Shown here: positions 7,601-13,615 of the stretch, piece after piece
Position numbering within the stretch: position 1 is the stretch's first letter
Layout of the letters: each line of letters opens with the position of its first letter
Origin: an uncultured Bacillota bacterium
GTDB taxonomy: Bacteria; Bacillota; Clostridia; Tissierellales; Tissierellaceae
Length of the DNA stretch: 16,591 bases
Reading direction: 5' to 3'
NCBI GenBank assembly: GCA_937951995.1
Contig: CALGAG010000166.1
Coordinates: forward strand, 1 to 16,591
The notes under the pieces: generated by a model
Database searches by the model: none
What the model was told of the DNA's origin: nothing
The model's input: only the letters and a program-made list of their open reading frames with translations
Program-made: the position numbers and the translations under genes

Positions 7601-8121
7601 AGGAAGAAACCGTCCTCCCCGAAGATTTCCTTGTATTTACCGGCCACCTCCCTGGCCTTGTCAAGATTATTGTCCAGAATAAACTGCTGGACCTCTCCAC
7701 CAAGGCATGCTGAAAGGCATATGATTCCGTCGCTGTACTGGGCAAGAAGCTTGTGGTCCACTCTTGGCTTATAGTAGAAACCATTGACATAGCCCTCCGA
7801 AACAATTTTCATAAGGTTCTCGTAGCCCTGATTGTTTTCAGCAAGCAGTACCAGGTGATACTGGCTCTTGTCCTTGGGCTCCTTATCCAGGTGGCTTCCC
7901 ATGGCAACATAAACCTCGGAACCTAGAATCGGCTTAATTCCCTGCTTCCTAGCCTCCTGATAGAACTGGACCACTCCAAACATTGAACCATGGTCAGTGA
8001 TGGCTATGGAATCCATTCCCAGTTCCCTTGTCCGTTGGATCAGGTCCTTTATCCTTATTGATCCGTCCAGCAGGCTGTATTCAGTATGAACATGAAGGTG
8101 TGCAAATCCCTTTGCTCCCAT
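4651..8121 (-). CDS. dnaE: DNA polymerase III alpha subunit (DnaE)
   Basis: A 1156-residue replicative polymerase of family C. In order: an N-terminal PHP domain (HLHVHTEYS at 8-16, ITDHGS near 42, about the first 220 residues), the polymerase palm with GPGRGSAAGS (about 356) and PDIDIDF (397-403) carrying the catalytic aspartates, HAAGVVIS, the KKKMDVMEKER finger region, a helix-hairpin-helix stretch and an OB fold (about 970-1050). It lacks the exonuclease insertion of PolC, so it is DnaE. The chosen ATG (8121-8119) has GAGGAG 8 bases upstream; a GTG at 8160 lies within the probable promoter and is rejected. A terminator separates it from the upstream grdX-like gene, while pfkA and pyk follow without one. 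Confidence 0.97.
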   Translation of the reverse strand: MGAKGFAHLHVHTEYSLLDGSIRIKDLIQRTRELGMDSIAITDHGSMFGVVQFYQEARKQGIKPILGSEVYVAMGSHLDKEPKDKSQYHLVLLAENNQGYENLMKIVSEGYVNGFYYKPRVDHKLLAQYSDGIICLSACLGGEVQQFILDNNLDKAREVAGKYKEIFGEDGFFLELQDHGIPEQKTVNRELVKLSQDLGIKLVATNDVHYLRKEDARVHDVLLCVQTGKTIVDEDRMKFPTEEFYLKSKEEMEGLFPDHLQALENTQDIADRCNVTMDFETLHLPEYKVPEGYSNESYLRDLCERGLVERYGEVTEEIRNRFEYELSVILQMGYTDYFLIVWDFIKFARDNQIMVGPGRGSAAGSVVSYALNIIDIDPLEYGLLFERFLNPERVTMPDIDIDFCYERREEVIQYVIGKYGADRVAQIATFGTMAARGAIRDVGRAINMPYGEVDYIAKQIPTELGITIDRALEISKTLKTEYDENPDVRNLIDLARAVEGLPRHTSTHAAGVVISKEPVTKYAPLLRNNDAITTQFTMIELEDLGLLKMDFLGLRTLTVIRDAVDLIKENHGRDIDFSTITFDDPKVLDLFAKAETLGIFQFESPGMRAFLKELKSNVFEDLIAANSLFRPGPMNQIPTFVECKHDPTQISYLHPTLEPILDVTYGCIVYQEQVMEIVRKLGGYSFGRADLVRRAMGKKKMDVMEKERKNFIYGQTDQDENVILSGAIRNGVDEKTASQIFDLMIDFANYAFNKSHSAAYAVIAYRTAWLKVYYPVEFMAALISSIMGNTSQVSLYIQECKRLQIDVLPPDVNHSQGKFTVENRSIRYGLSAVKNVGENFIRAIVKARGDGKFRGFTDFIERIEKTDSSSMNKRAVESLIKAGAMDSLGPNRAQLLSIFEKTIDGIHSDRKRNIEGQFSLFQSDESVVRDRLPDLREFPQNTLLQMEKEMLGIYVSGHPLMPYEKEVKLLSNFSTADLITQGLDDSIHPSGVRDGQRVAIAGIIVEKKNKVTKNNNMMAFISLEDLYGTIECIIFPAIYEKNYKLIEEDRIVLLEGRLAISEVEDPKIIADRLSPITKINLGKIYIKLSGMADKSSLDDIKEILARYPGDIPVYVYFEKERRTVAADRSLWIDGSQDGLILELQDRLGAGSVKISN

Positions 8122-8150
8122 AAACTCACTCCTCGTATAGATATACATAG

Positions 8151-8159
8151 ATTTTACCA
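8151..8159 (-). promoter_or_regulatory. Candidate extended -10 promoter of dnaE-pfkA-pyk
   Basis: TGGTAAAAT on the minus strand (8159-8151) fits an extended -10 element, with no clear -35. It lies just after the terminator at 8177-8203 and would give a leader of about 23 bases containing the dnaE ribosome binding site. Confidence 0.45.
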
Positions 8160-8176
8160 CAAAACAGGGGTAAATG

Positions 8177-8203
8177 AAAAAGCCTTCTCCAGTGAGAAGA
8201 CCT
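8177..8203 (-). terminator. Intrinsic terminator between the grdX-like gene and dnaE
   Basis: On the minus strand AGGTCTTCTC (8203-8194) pairs with GAGAAGGCTT (8189-8180) through 10 pairs, two of them G-U, around an ACTG loop. A run of T follows (8181-8177). The stem begins within the stop codon of the upstream gene. It ends the Nudix-whiA-HPr-grdX2 transcript. Confidence 0.75.
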
Positions 8204-8588
8204 AATTATGACCTAGTTTTTCAATTACATTTTCCATCAATGACAAATCTATCACCCTGAAATCCTCCAGTACGTGGTCCGGCCAGTCAGGTGTAGGTCT
8301 GTTTGTTATAAACTTTCTGGCTGACATGATGCTGTCCTCAAGGATTGTCAGTCCTGATGAGTCAAGGTCACCCTTTTTTGATGACAGGATTACGCTTTTA
8401 TATGGCGTTTCATTTGGCTTTATACTCCCTGAAAGGGGATGGGTCAAAAGCTGATGGCCCTTGTGGATCAAGTCCCTGATATGCTCAAGAACCTGGATGT
8501 AACCACCGCTTTCAATGTAGTCAATCTGAAACCTATCCTGGAACTTGTCCCTTACGTCCGGATTATTGGTAACCAATATGTTTTTCAT
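8202..8588 (-). CDS. GrdX family protein (second copy, outside the grd operon)
   Basis: A 128-residue protein clearly related to the grdX product at 504-902. Shared elements are VTNNP (6-10), GG (28-29), a RDLIHKGHQLLTHP segment (38-51), PYKSV (62-66) and FRVIDLSLMENVI near the end. No transmembrane segment or signal peptide is visible. The ATG has a strong GGAGGAG just upstream and follows the HPr gene by 14 bases, so it is the last gene of the Nudix-whiA-HPr unit. It resembles the family consensus I recall at least as closely as the grd-operon copy does. Its presence with HPr and whiA rather than reductase genes is unusual. Function is unknown. Confidence 0.85.
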   Translation of the reverse strand: MKNILVTNNPDVRDKFQDRFQIDYIESGGYIQVLEHIRDLIHKGHQLLTHPLSGSIKPNETPYKSVILSSKKGDLDSSGLTILEDSIMSARKFITNRPTPDWPDHVLEDFRVIDLSLMENVIEKLGHN

Positions 8589-8602
8589 AGCTCCTCCTCT
8601 GC

Positions 8603-8863
8603 CTACTCAAAGCTCTTTTGAAGAAGGTCTGCTAGACCATTAACCATTTCTTCCTCGTCAGGACCACTTGCCGATAGGGTTATTTCTTCCCCCTGAAATG
8701 CTCCCAGGGACATTATCCCTATTATACTCTTTCCATTGACCCTTCTGCTATCAGACTCAATTTCAAGACTACTTTCATATTTATTTGCTTCCTTGACAAA
8801 AAGGGCTGCAGGTCTTGCATGAAGGCCCTCTGGATTTGTAAGTGTAACCGATTTCTTTATCAT
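8603..8863 (-). CDS. ptsH: Phosphocarrier protein HPr
   Basis: An 86-residue protein of the HPr family, which carries phosphate from PTS enzyme I to sugar permeases. In Bacillota the Ser46-phosphorylated form is the corepressor with CcpA. The catalytic His15 is present in NPEGLHARPA (10-19) and Ser46 in NGKSIIGIMSL (43-53). His15 means it is not Crh, the homologue that lies in the same place after whiA in Bacillus and has lost this His. The ATG at 8863 lies one base after the whiA stop, with GGAGGAG inside the end of whiA; an in-frame ATG at 8884 is rejected as it overlaps whiA and has no ribosome binding site. No enzyme I or kinase gene is in the window. Confidence 0.95.
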   Translation of the reverse strand: MIKKSVTLTNPEGLHARPAALFVKEANKYESSLEIESDSRRVNGKSIIGIMSLGAFQGEEITLSASGPDEEEMVNGLADLLQKSFE

Positions 8864-8864
8864 A

Positions 8865-9815
8865 CTATTCTCCTCCCCATTCATCTGCTATTTCTTCCAG
8901 TTTTCGGAATCTATGGTTCACCCCGGACTTGCCGATAGGTGGATTCATCATTTCACCAATTTCCTTAAGGCTGGCATCAGGATTTGCCAATCTTACCTCT
9001 GCAATCTCCCTAAGGCTGTCTGGTAATTTATTCAGACCCATTCTTCTCTGGATGGTCTTTATGCTTTCAATCTGTCTCATGGATGCACTGATTGTCTTAC
9101 CGAGATTTGCAGTTTCGCAATTGACCAGTCTGTTGATGTTGTTTCTTACTTCCTTTAGAACCCTTATGTCCTCAAGCTTCAATAATGCCTGGTGGGCTCC
9201 TATTATATTGAGAAGGTCCACAATCTGCTCCCCCTCCTTGATATAGACCACAAAATTATCCTTCCTTTGGATAATCTTTGAATTCAGCTCAAATGAATTG
9301 ATTATGTCCCTGAGACTCTTGGCGTGCTCCTCGTGGCTTGTGACAAATTCAAGGTGATATGTCTTCTCAGGATTGCTCATTGAGCCCCCACCAAGAAAGG
9401 ATCCCCTTATGAAGCTCCTCTTGCAGCATCTCGATGCCACGATATTCTTGGGAACACCATACCTTGGATTGAAAAGATTGCTCCTGTCCTTGTCAATGTA
9501 GCCCACATCGGAAAGGACTTTCTCTGATATTTTTTTGTCATGGACTATTATAAGATAGTTGTTGTTTTTCTTAAGCTGCTTGTTCTTTCGCACCATGACC
9601 TCAATATCTGAGTGATACATCATCTTTAGTATTGAAAAGATCCTTCTGGCTATTGCTGCATTTTCTGTGGTGAACTTAAGGTTGATGTTCTGCATTCCTG
9701 TAATCTGAACTGTTCCGTTCATTCTCACCAAGGCGGCAAGCTCTGCCAGGGCGCAGCAGTCCTTGTCTATTTCTATCCTGGATAACTCGTTTTTGGTAAC
9801 GGATGAAAACGACAT
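8865..9815 (-). CDS. whiA: DNA-binding protein WhiA
   Basis: A 316-residue member of the WhiA (DUF199) family, known for sporulation control in Streptomyces and for effects on cell division and metabolism in Bacillus. An N-terminal domain related to LAGLIDADG homing endonucleases includes CCKRSFIRGSFLGGGSMS near residue 130. The C-terminal helix-turn-helix covers about 255-312 (LPDSLREIAEVRL, SLKEIGEMM, GVNHRFRKLEEIA). The length is normal. The ATG at 9815 follows AGGAGG by 8 bases and begins 3 bases after the Nudix stop. HPr follows after one base. The pairing with HPr is conserved in Bacillota and suggests coordination of division or growth with carbon status. Confidence 0.96.
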   Translation of the reverse strand: MSFSSVTKNELSRIEIDKDCCALAELAALVRMNGTVQITGMQNINLKFTTENAAIARRIFSILKMMYHSDIEVMVRKNKQLKKNNNYLIIVHDKKISEKVLSDVGYIDKDRSNLFNPRYGVPKNIVASRCCKRSFIRGSFLGGGSMSNPEKTYHLEFVTSHEEHAKSLRDIINSFELNSKIIQRKDNFVVYIKEGEQIVDLLNIIGAHQALLKLEDIRVLKEVRNNINRLVNCETANLGKTISASMRQIESIKTIQRRMGLNKLPDSLREIAEVRLANPDASLKEIGEMMNPPIGKSGVNHRFRKLEEIADEWGGE

Positions 9816-9818
9816 CCA

Positions 9819-10229
9819 TCATCCCTCCTGCCTAATTAATTCTATCCCCTTGGATATAATTTTTCTTTCATCAGTATATCTCAAAAGGTCCTTAGCTTTG
9901 TTTATATGGACAAACCTTGCATCCACAAAGCCTTCCTTCCTTTGAGGAACGCAGTCCATGGAGCTGGTTCGCATTAGATACCAGTGTACTGTTTTGTATA
10001 CCGTCTCGTTTCTTCTAAGATTCTTGTACCTGTAGTTGACTTCACCTATATACTCGATGACTTCCCCTTTTACTCCCGTCTCCTCCAGCACTTCCCTTAT
10101 GGCTGCAGTCCTTATGCTCTCTCCCTTTTCCAGTCTACCCTTTGGTAGTACCCAGTCTCCGTTATATTTTTTTAACAGCAAGATAGCATTGCCAAATACA
10201 ACAACTCCTCCTGAGCTGACCTCTATCAT
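9819..10229 (-). CDS. Nudix hydrolase
   Basis: A 136-residue protein with a complete Nudix box at residues 31-53: Gly31, five residues, Glu37, seven residues, REVLEETGV. The box binds metal and cleaves a nucleoside diphosphate linked to another group. LPKGRLEKGES matches the subgroup with MutT/Ap4A-like proteins, but the substrate cannot be read from sequence. It is the first gene of the whiA-HPr operon, in the place of yvcI in Bacillus, which is also a Nudix protein. Its ribosome binding site (GGGAGTGG) is weaker than those of its neighbours. Confidence 0.93.
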   Translation of the reverse strand: MIEVSSGGVVVFGNAILLLKKYNGDWVLPKGRLEKGESIRTAAIREVLEETGVKGEVIEYIGEVNYRYKNLRRNETVYKTVHWYLMRTSSMDCVPQRKEGFVDARFVHINKAKDLLRYTDERKIISKGIELIRQEG

Positions 10230-10270
10230 AATACCACTCCCAATAATCTACATTACTACACATTATATTA

Positions 10271-10301
10271 ATTATACACTATTTTACTAGGTTTTTGTAA
10301 A
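10271..10301 (-). promoter_or_regulatory. Promoter of the Nudix-whiA-HPr-grdX2 operon
   Basis: On the minus strand TATAAT (10276-10271) is preceded by TTTACA (10301-10296) at 19 bases; TTACAA at 18 bases is the alternative. A second TATAAT lies at 10267-10262 without a good -35. The start codon is about 40 bases downstream. Confidence 0.55.
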
Positions 10302-10305
10302 CATT

Positions 10306-10334
10306 TTCACAAATTTGAACTCTTGCTGTATAAT
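10306..10334 (+). promoter_or_regulatory. Strong promoter of the M42 peptidase gene
   Basis: TTCACA (10306-10311) and a perfect TATAAT (10329-10334) are separated by 17 bases, the near-ideal sigma-A arrangement. It runs divergently from the Nudix operon promoter; the two -35 regions are only about 4 bases apart. Confidence 0.75.
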
Positions 10335-10371
10335 AAGAGGTATAGAAGACTAAGAGGTCAGGAGGCAAGCT

Positions 10372-11409
10372 ATGAACATAGGAATGAAGGATGTAATCAG
10401 TCGCCTTGAGGTGCTCCTCAAGACCCCAAGCCCCACTGGAAATACTGAAAAGGTAAACGCTTTTGTAAAGGAATTGTTCGAAGAAATCAATGTTCCTGTC
10501 AGGTTCACGGGAAAGGGAGCACTTATAGCCACAATTGAGGGTCATGACACCAGCAGATCTGTCACCCTGTCAGGCCACGTGGATACACTGGGCGCAATGG
10601 TCAAGGAGCTGAAACCCAACGGTAGACTAAAGATATCCCAGCTTGGAGGTTATGTTATGGATACTGTTGAAGGTGAGCATGTAATCGTTGAAACAATGGA
10701 TGGGAAGACCTACACAGGTACCCTGGTCCTTACCAAGGCATCTAGCCATGTCCATGGAGATGAGACAAAATCCACTGAAAGAAACCTTGAGAATATGGAG
10801 ATCCGCCTGGATGAAAGGGTTTCCTCCAGGGAGGATGTGGAGGGGCTTGGAATCCAGGTTGGTGATTTTGTGTCCTTTGACCCAAGGACCATCATTACAC
10901 CCTCTGGCTTTGTGAAATCCAGACACCTGGATGACAAGGCCGGTGTTGTTAGCCTTTGGGGTATAGCCAAGTACCTTCAGGACAATAAGATAAAGCCCAA
11001 CTACACCACCCACTTCTTTATCAGCAACTACGAGGAGGTTGGACACGGTGCATCAGCTGCAATTCCCGAGGACACATTCGAGTTTATCGCCATTGACATG
11101 GCAGCCCCGGGAGAGGGCCAGACATCAGATGAGTTCTCAGTTACAATCTGTGCCAAGGACAGTACCGGACCCTATGATCTGGAGATTAGGAAGAGACTTG
11201 TAGAACTCTGCAAAAAGCATGACATCAACTACAAGGTTGATATCTACCCCTACTACGGGTCCGATGCCTCGGCAGCCCTAAGGTCGGGCCATGATTTAAG
11301 AACCGGTCTGATCGGGCCTGGAGTCGATGCTTCACATTCCTTTGAACGCACCCACCAGGATGCAATCGGAGAAACAATCAAGCTTGGAATAGCTTATCTT
11401 ACTGAATAG
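10372..11409 (+). CDS. M42 family metallo-aminopeptidase
   Basis: A 345-residue cytoplasmic di-zinc peptidase of the M42 family (FrvX/YsdC/TET type), whose members trim N-terminal residues from peptides. Expected metal ligands and catalytic residues are visible: His69 and Asp71 in SGHVDTLG, the bridging Asp187 in RHLDDKAG, the Glu221-Glu222 pair in NYEEVGHGAS, Asp242 in IDMAAPG and His322 in DASHSFERTH. The ATG follows AGGAGG by 6 bases. It is the only plus-strand gene here, lies between two halves of a cluster that is contiguous in Bacillus, and has its own promoter. Codon use looks like that of its neighbours by eye. Peptide hydrolysis suits an amino-acid fermenter; exact specificity is not inferable. 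Confidence 0.93.
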   Translation: MNIGMKDVISRLEVLLKTPSPTGNTEKVNAFVKELFEEINVPVRFTGKGALIATIEGHDTSRSVTLSGHVDTLGAMVKELKPNGRLKISQLGGYVMDTVEGEHVIVETMDGKTYTGTLVLTKASSHVHGDETKSTERNLENMEIRLDERVSSREDVEGLGIQVGDFVSFDPRTIITPSGFVKSRHLDDKAGVVSLWGIAKYLQDNKIKPNYTTHFFISNYEEVGHGASAAIPEDTFEFIAIDMAAPGEGQTSDEFSVTICAKDSTGPYDLEIRKRLVELCKKHDINYKVDIYPYYGSDASAALRSGHDLRTGLIGPGVDASHSFERTHQDAIGETIKLGIAYLTE

Positions 11410-11437
11410 GGGATATAATTCACAATTCATACCCTCT

Positions 11438-11480
11438 CGATGAATTCCTTTGAAATTACAAATTTCAAGGAATTCTATCG
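11438..11480. repeat. Long imperfect hairpin
   Basis: The arms at 11438-11457 and 11461-11480 pair over about 19 positions, with one single-base bulge on each side, around an ACA loop. Both arms contain GAATTCC or its complement. No T-run follows on either strand, so it is not a classical terminator of the M42 gene. Confidence 0.7.
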
Positions 11481-11517
11481 CCGGGCACAAGCAACTCACA
11501 ATGGAATGATTTAAGGA

Positions 11518-11538
11518 GTTAACCAGGACACTGGTAAC
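11518..11538. repeat. Small hairpin
   Basis: GTTAACCAG (11518-11526) pairs with CTGGTAAC (11531-11538) with one bulged A, around a GACA loop. No T-run follows. Confidence 0.5.
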
Positions 11539-11626
11539 ACTTCTGCTGATTTATAGTTAAGTTGAGTTGTTGTTGGTTGAAAGTGGAAGTGGAAAGCGTC
11601 AATATTCAAATACATTGCCAGTTATG

Positions 11627-11707
11627 AAAAAAGGGTCAAGACTCTTCGCGATGCTCAGAGTGACAATTATCTTGTCATACTGAGTGTAACGAAGGATCTT
11701 TGACCCT
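11627..11707 (-). terminator. Repeat-derived hairpin, probably the terminator of the murB-yvcK operon
   Basis: AGGGTCAA (11632-11639) and TTGACCCT (11700-11707) are the ends of a long imperfect hairpin. It has inner matches CTCAG/CTGAG and TGACAA/TTGTCA around a TTATC loop. On the minus strand it is followed by six T (11632-11627), so it can end transcripts from yvcK, whose stop is 51 bases upstream. The right arm, GTCATACTGAGTGTAACG, resembles an interspersed GTCATTCTGAGCG-type repeat I recall from many bacterial genomes. Confidence 0.6.
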
Positions 11708-11724
11708 AAATCTTTCCCTAAAAA

Positions 11725-11752
11725 TTGTGAATTGAGAACTGTGAATTGAGAA
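11725..11752. repeat. 14-base tandem repeat beside the yvcK stop
   Basis: TTGTGAATTGAGAA (11725-11738) is followed by CTGTGAATTGAGAA (11739-11752), which differs only in the first base. A partial third copy (TTGAAC) runs up to the yvcK stop codon. Confidence 0.75.
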
Positions 11753-11757
11753 TTGAA

Positions 11758-12744
11758 CTACACCAGGTCCATAAGCATTTCACTCAATAGCTTTGTATCA
11801 TGCCTTACATAATCACCCTCAACCTCTATCAGCTTCTCCTCCACCAGCTTGATCTTTCTCTTCTTCAAGGCCTTGGCCTCTCCCTTTTCGGGATTGACAG
11901 GAACTGCTCCGTCCCTCTCATACCGTTTTCTGACGTTTGCAGGAACCCTTTCGACGTTTGCTATGACATAGTCCACAAAACCCTCGTGGGAGTGGTTCAG
12001 GATCCCCTGAAGGTGGTCTGTGACCGTATAGCCGTCAGTTTCTCCTGGCTGGGTCATAATATTGCATATATATGCCACCGGAGCCTTTGCCCTGTCTATG
12101 TAGTCAACCATATTCTTCACAAGGAGGTTGGGTACGATGGAGGTGTAGAGACTTCCCGGCCCCAAAACTATAAGGTCGGCCTCTGTTATTGATTTCAGGG
12201 ACTCCTTGAGTGGATACGACATTTCCGGCTTCATGGAAATTCTCTCTATTCTGGCCTTTCTCTCCCTTACAACCGATGGAATCCTTGATTCTCCCTCAAC
12301 TGTGGTGCCATCATCCAGATGGGCAATAAGATTTACATTGTCCAGGGTTACGGGTAGTACCTTGCCAGTGATGGAAAGTACATTGCTGGTCTCCTTTATT
12401 GCCATTTCAAAATTTCCATATATCTCGTTCATGGCAGCTATGAAAAGATTACCAAAGCTCTGTCCCTTCAGGGAGCCTTCAGTGAACCTGTACTGCAGGA
12501 GCCTTTCCATGGTGGGTTCAGTGTTTGCAAGGGCCACAAGGCAGGATCTAATGTCCCCTGGAGGCAGGATCCCCAGGTCCTGTCTCAACCTTCCGCTGCT
12601 TCCACCATCATCAGCCACTGTTACTATGGCTGTGATGTTGTCTGTGTGTTCCTTAAGACCCCGAAGGAGGACTGACAGTCCAGTCCCTCCTCCAACAACA
12701 ACTATCTTGGGGTTCTCCTTCTTTTTACCTATGAATCTATCCAT
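11758..12744 (-). CDS. yvcK: YvcK/CofD-like protein (gluconeogenesis factor)
   Basis: A 328-residue member of the YvcK family, which in Bacillus is needed for growth on gluconeogenic substrates, influences cell-wall synthesis and binds UDP-sugars. Diagnostic are the N-terminal KIVVVGGGTGLSVLLRGLK (13-31), TVADDGGSSGRLR (42-54) and PPGDIRSCL, then LGPGSLYTSIVPNL in the second half. The protein is full length. The ATG lies 15 bases after the rapZ stop, with a modest GAGAGG about 11 bases upstream. It is the last gene of murB-PHP-rapZ-yvcK. In Bacillus whiA follows directly; here it is replaced by the repeat region and the M42 gene. Confidence 0.95.
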   Translation of the reverse strand: MDRFIGKKKENPKIVVVGGGTGLSVLLRGLKEHTDNITAIVTVADDGGSSGRLRQDLGILPPGDIRSCLVALANTEPTMERLLQYRFTEGSLKGQSFGNLFIAAMNEIYGNFEMAIKETSNVLSITGKVLPVTLDNVNLIAHLDDGTTVEGESRIPSVVRERKARIERISMKPEMSYPLKESLKSITEADLIVLGPGSLYTSIVPNLLVKNMVDYIDRAKAPVAYICNIMTQPGETDGYTVTDHLQGILNHSHEGFVDYVIANVERVPANVRKRYERDGAVPVNPEKGEAKALKKRKIKLVEEKLIEVEGDYVRHDTKLLSEMLMDLV

Positions 12745-12759
12745 TAATTATACATCCTC

Positions 12760-13611
12760 TCAACTCAGGTCCCTATGATCTACCAATACCCTGTGCCCAT
12801 TTTTCTCCAAAATCCTGCCTATCTCCTCCGATATGGCAACAGACCTGTGCTTTCCTCCTGTACAGCCTATTCCAATAACCAGTCTGGTCTTTCCTTCAGT
12901 GACATAATAGGGTATCAGAAACTCCAGCATGTCTATTGTCTTGCCTATGAATATCTGGGTCTGTGACCATTTGAACACATAGTCCTCAACGTCCTTCTGG
13001 AGTCCGGAATGTTCCTTTAGTTCAGGAATGTAATATGGGTTTGGAATGAACCTTACATCGAAAACAAGGTCCGCATCCAAAAGAACCCCATACTTGAAGC
13101 CGAATGAGGTCACTGAAATGGACAGCTTGCTCCTTTCCTCTCCTCCTACAAAAATCCTCGTAAGCTCCTCTTTGAGCATACCCAGATTGAATTTGGATGT
13201 ATCCACGATATAGTCTGCCCTGCTTTTTACCTGGTGAAGTATTCGTCGCTCCTCCTTGATTCCATCTATAAGGTTTCCCTCAGGGTTCAAGGGATGTGGC
13301 CTTCTCAGCTCCTTGTAGCGCTTTATAAGGGTTTCATTGGCAGAGTCAAGGAAGAGTATCTTGTAGCCAACTCCCATCTCCACAAGCTCATCCAGCTCCT
13401 GAAAAAGGTCTTCAAAAAATACTCCCCCCCTAATGTCAACAACCACTGCAACCTTCTTTATTTCCTTGGTGGACTTATATGTCAGCTCGGCAAACTTGGA
13501 CAAGAGAGCTGGCGGAAGGTTATCCATGCAATAATAACCCATGTCTTCCATTACCTTCATTGCCTGTGATTTTCCGGCACCTGACATTCCAGTTATTACA
13601 ACAAAATCCAT
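12760..13611 (-). CDS. rapZ: RapZ/YvcJ nucleotide-binding protein
   Basis: A 283-residue P-loop protein of the RapZ family. The Walker A motif GMSGAGKSQ lies at residues 8-16, and the C-terminal half contains GIGCTGGKHRSV. In E. coli RapZ is an RNA-binding adaptor controlling glucosamine-6-phosphate synthase; in Bacillus YvcJ hydrolyses nucleotides and affects competence. The ATG at 13611 follows GGGAGG, which lies in the end of the PHP gene, and starts 4 bases after its stop. Position between a murein gene and yvcK fits a link between carbon status and cell-wall precursor supply. Confidence 0.95.
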   Translation of the reverse strand: MDFVVITGMSGAGKSQAMKVMEDMGYYCMDNLPPALLSKFAELTYKSTKEIKKVAVVVDIRGGVFFEDLFQELDELVEMGVGYKILFLDSANETLIKRYKELRRPHPLNPEGNLIDGIKEERRILHQVKSRADYIVDTSKFNLGMLKEELTRIFVGGEERSKLSISVTSFGFKYGVLLDADLVFDVRFIPNPYYIPELKEHSGLQKDVEDYVFKWSQTQIFIGKTIDMLEFLIPYYVTEGKTRLVIGIGCTGGKHRSVAISEEIGRILEKNGHRVLVDHRDLS

Positions 13612-13615
13612 TGTA

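Larger units (their letters stand above)
11410..11757. repeat. Gene-free, hairpin-rich repeat region between convergent genes
   Basis: These 348 bases hold no credible gene. They are bounded by short inverse copies of AATTCACAATT: ATAATTCACAATTCAT near 11415-11430 and AATTGTGAATTGAG near 11723-11736. Inside are a long imperfect hairpin (11438-11480), a smaller hairpin (11518-11538), a hairpin of about 76 bases (11632-11707) and 14-base tandem repeats (11725-11752). The arrangement resembles a non-coding mobile or interspersed element (MITE-like), though no target-site duplication or transposase is visible. Confidence 0.55.

Noticed and set aside
8122..8160. GTG start for dnaE giving 13 extra residues
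   Set aside because: The region fits an extended -10 promoter and a ribosome binding site for the ATG at 8121; DnaE homologues start with the PHP domain almost immediately.
8864..8884. Upstream ATG for HPr
   Set aside because: It overlaps the end of whiA and its extra residues are the ribosome-binding region read in frame; MIKKSV is the normal HPr start and puts His at 15 and Ser at 46.
11410..11757. A small gene or riboswitch in the region between the M42 gene and yvcK
   Set aside because: No open frame with a ribosome binding site is present and the region lies downstream of both genes, where a riboswitch would not act; repeats and hairpins explain it better.
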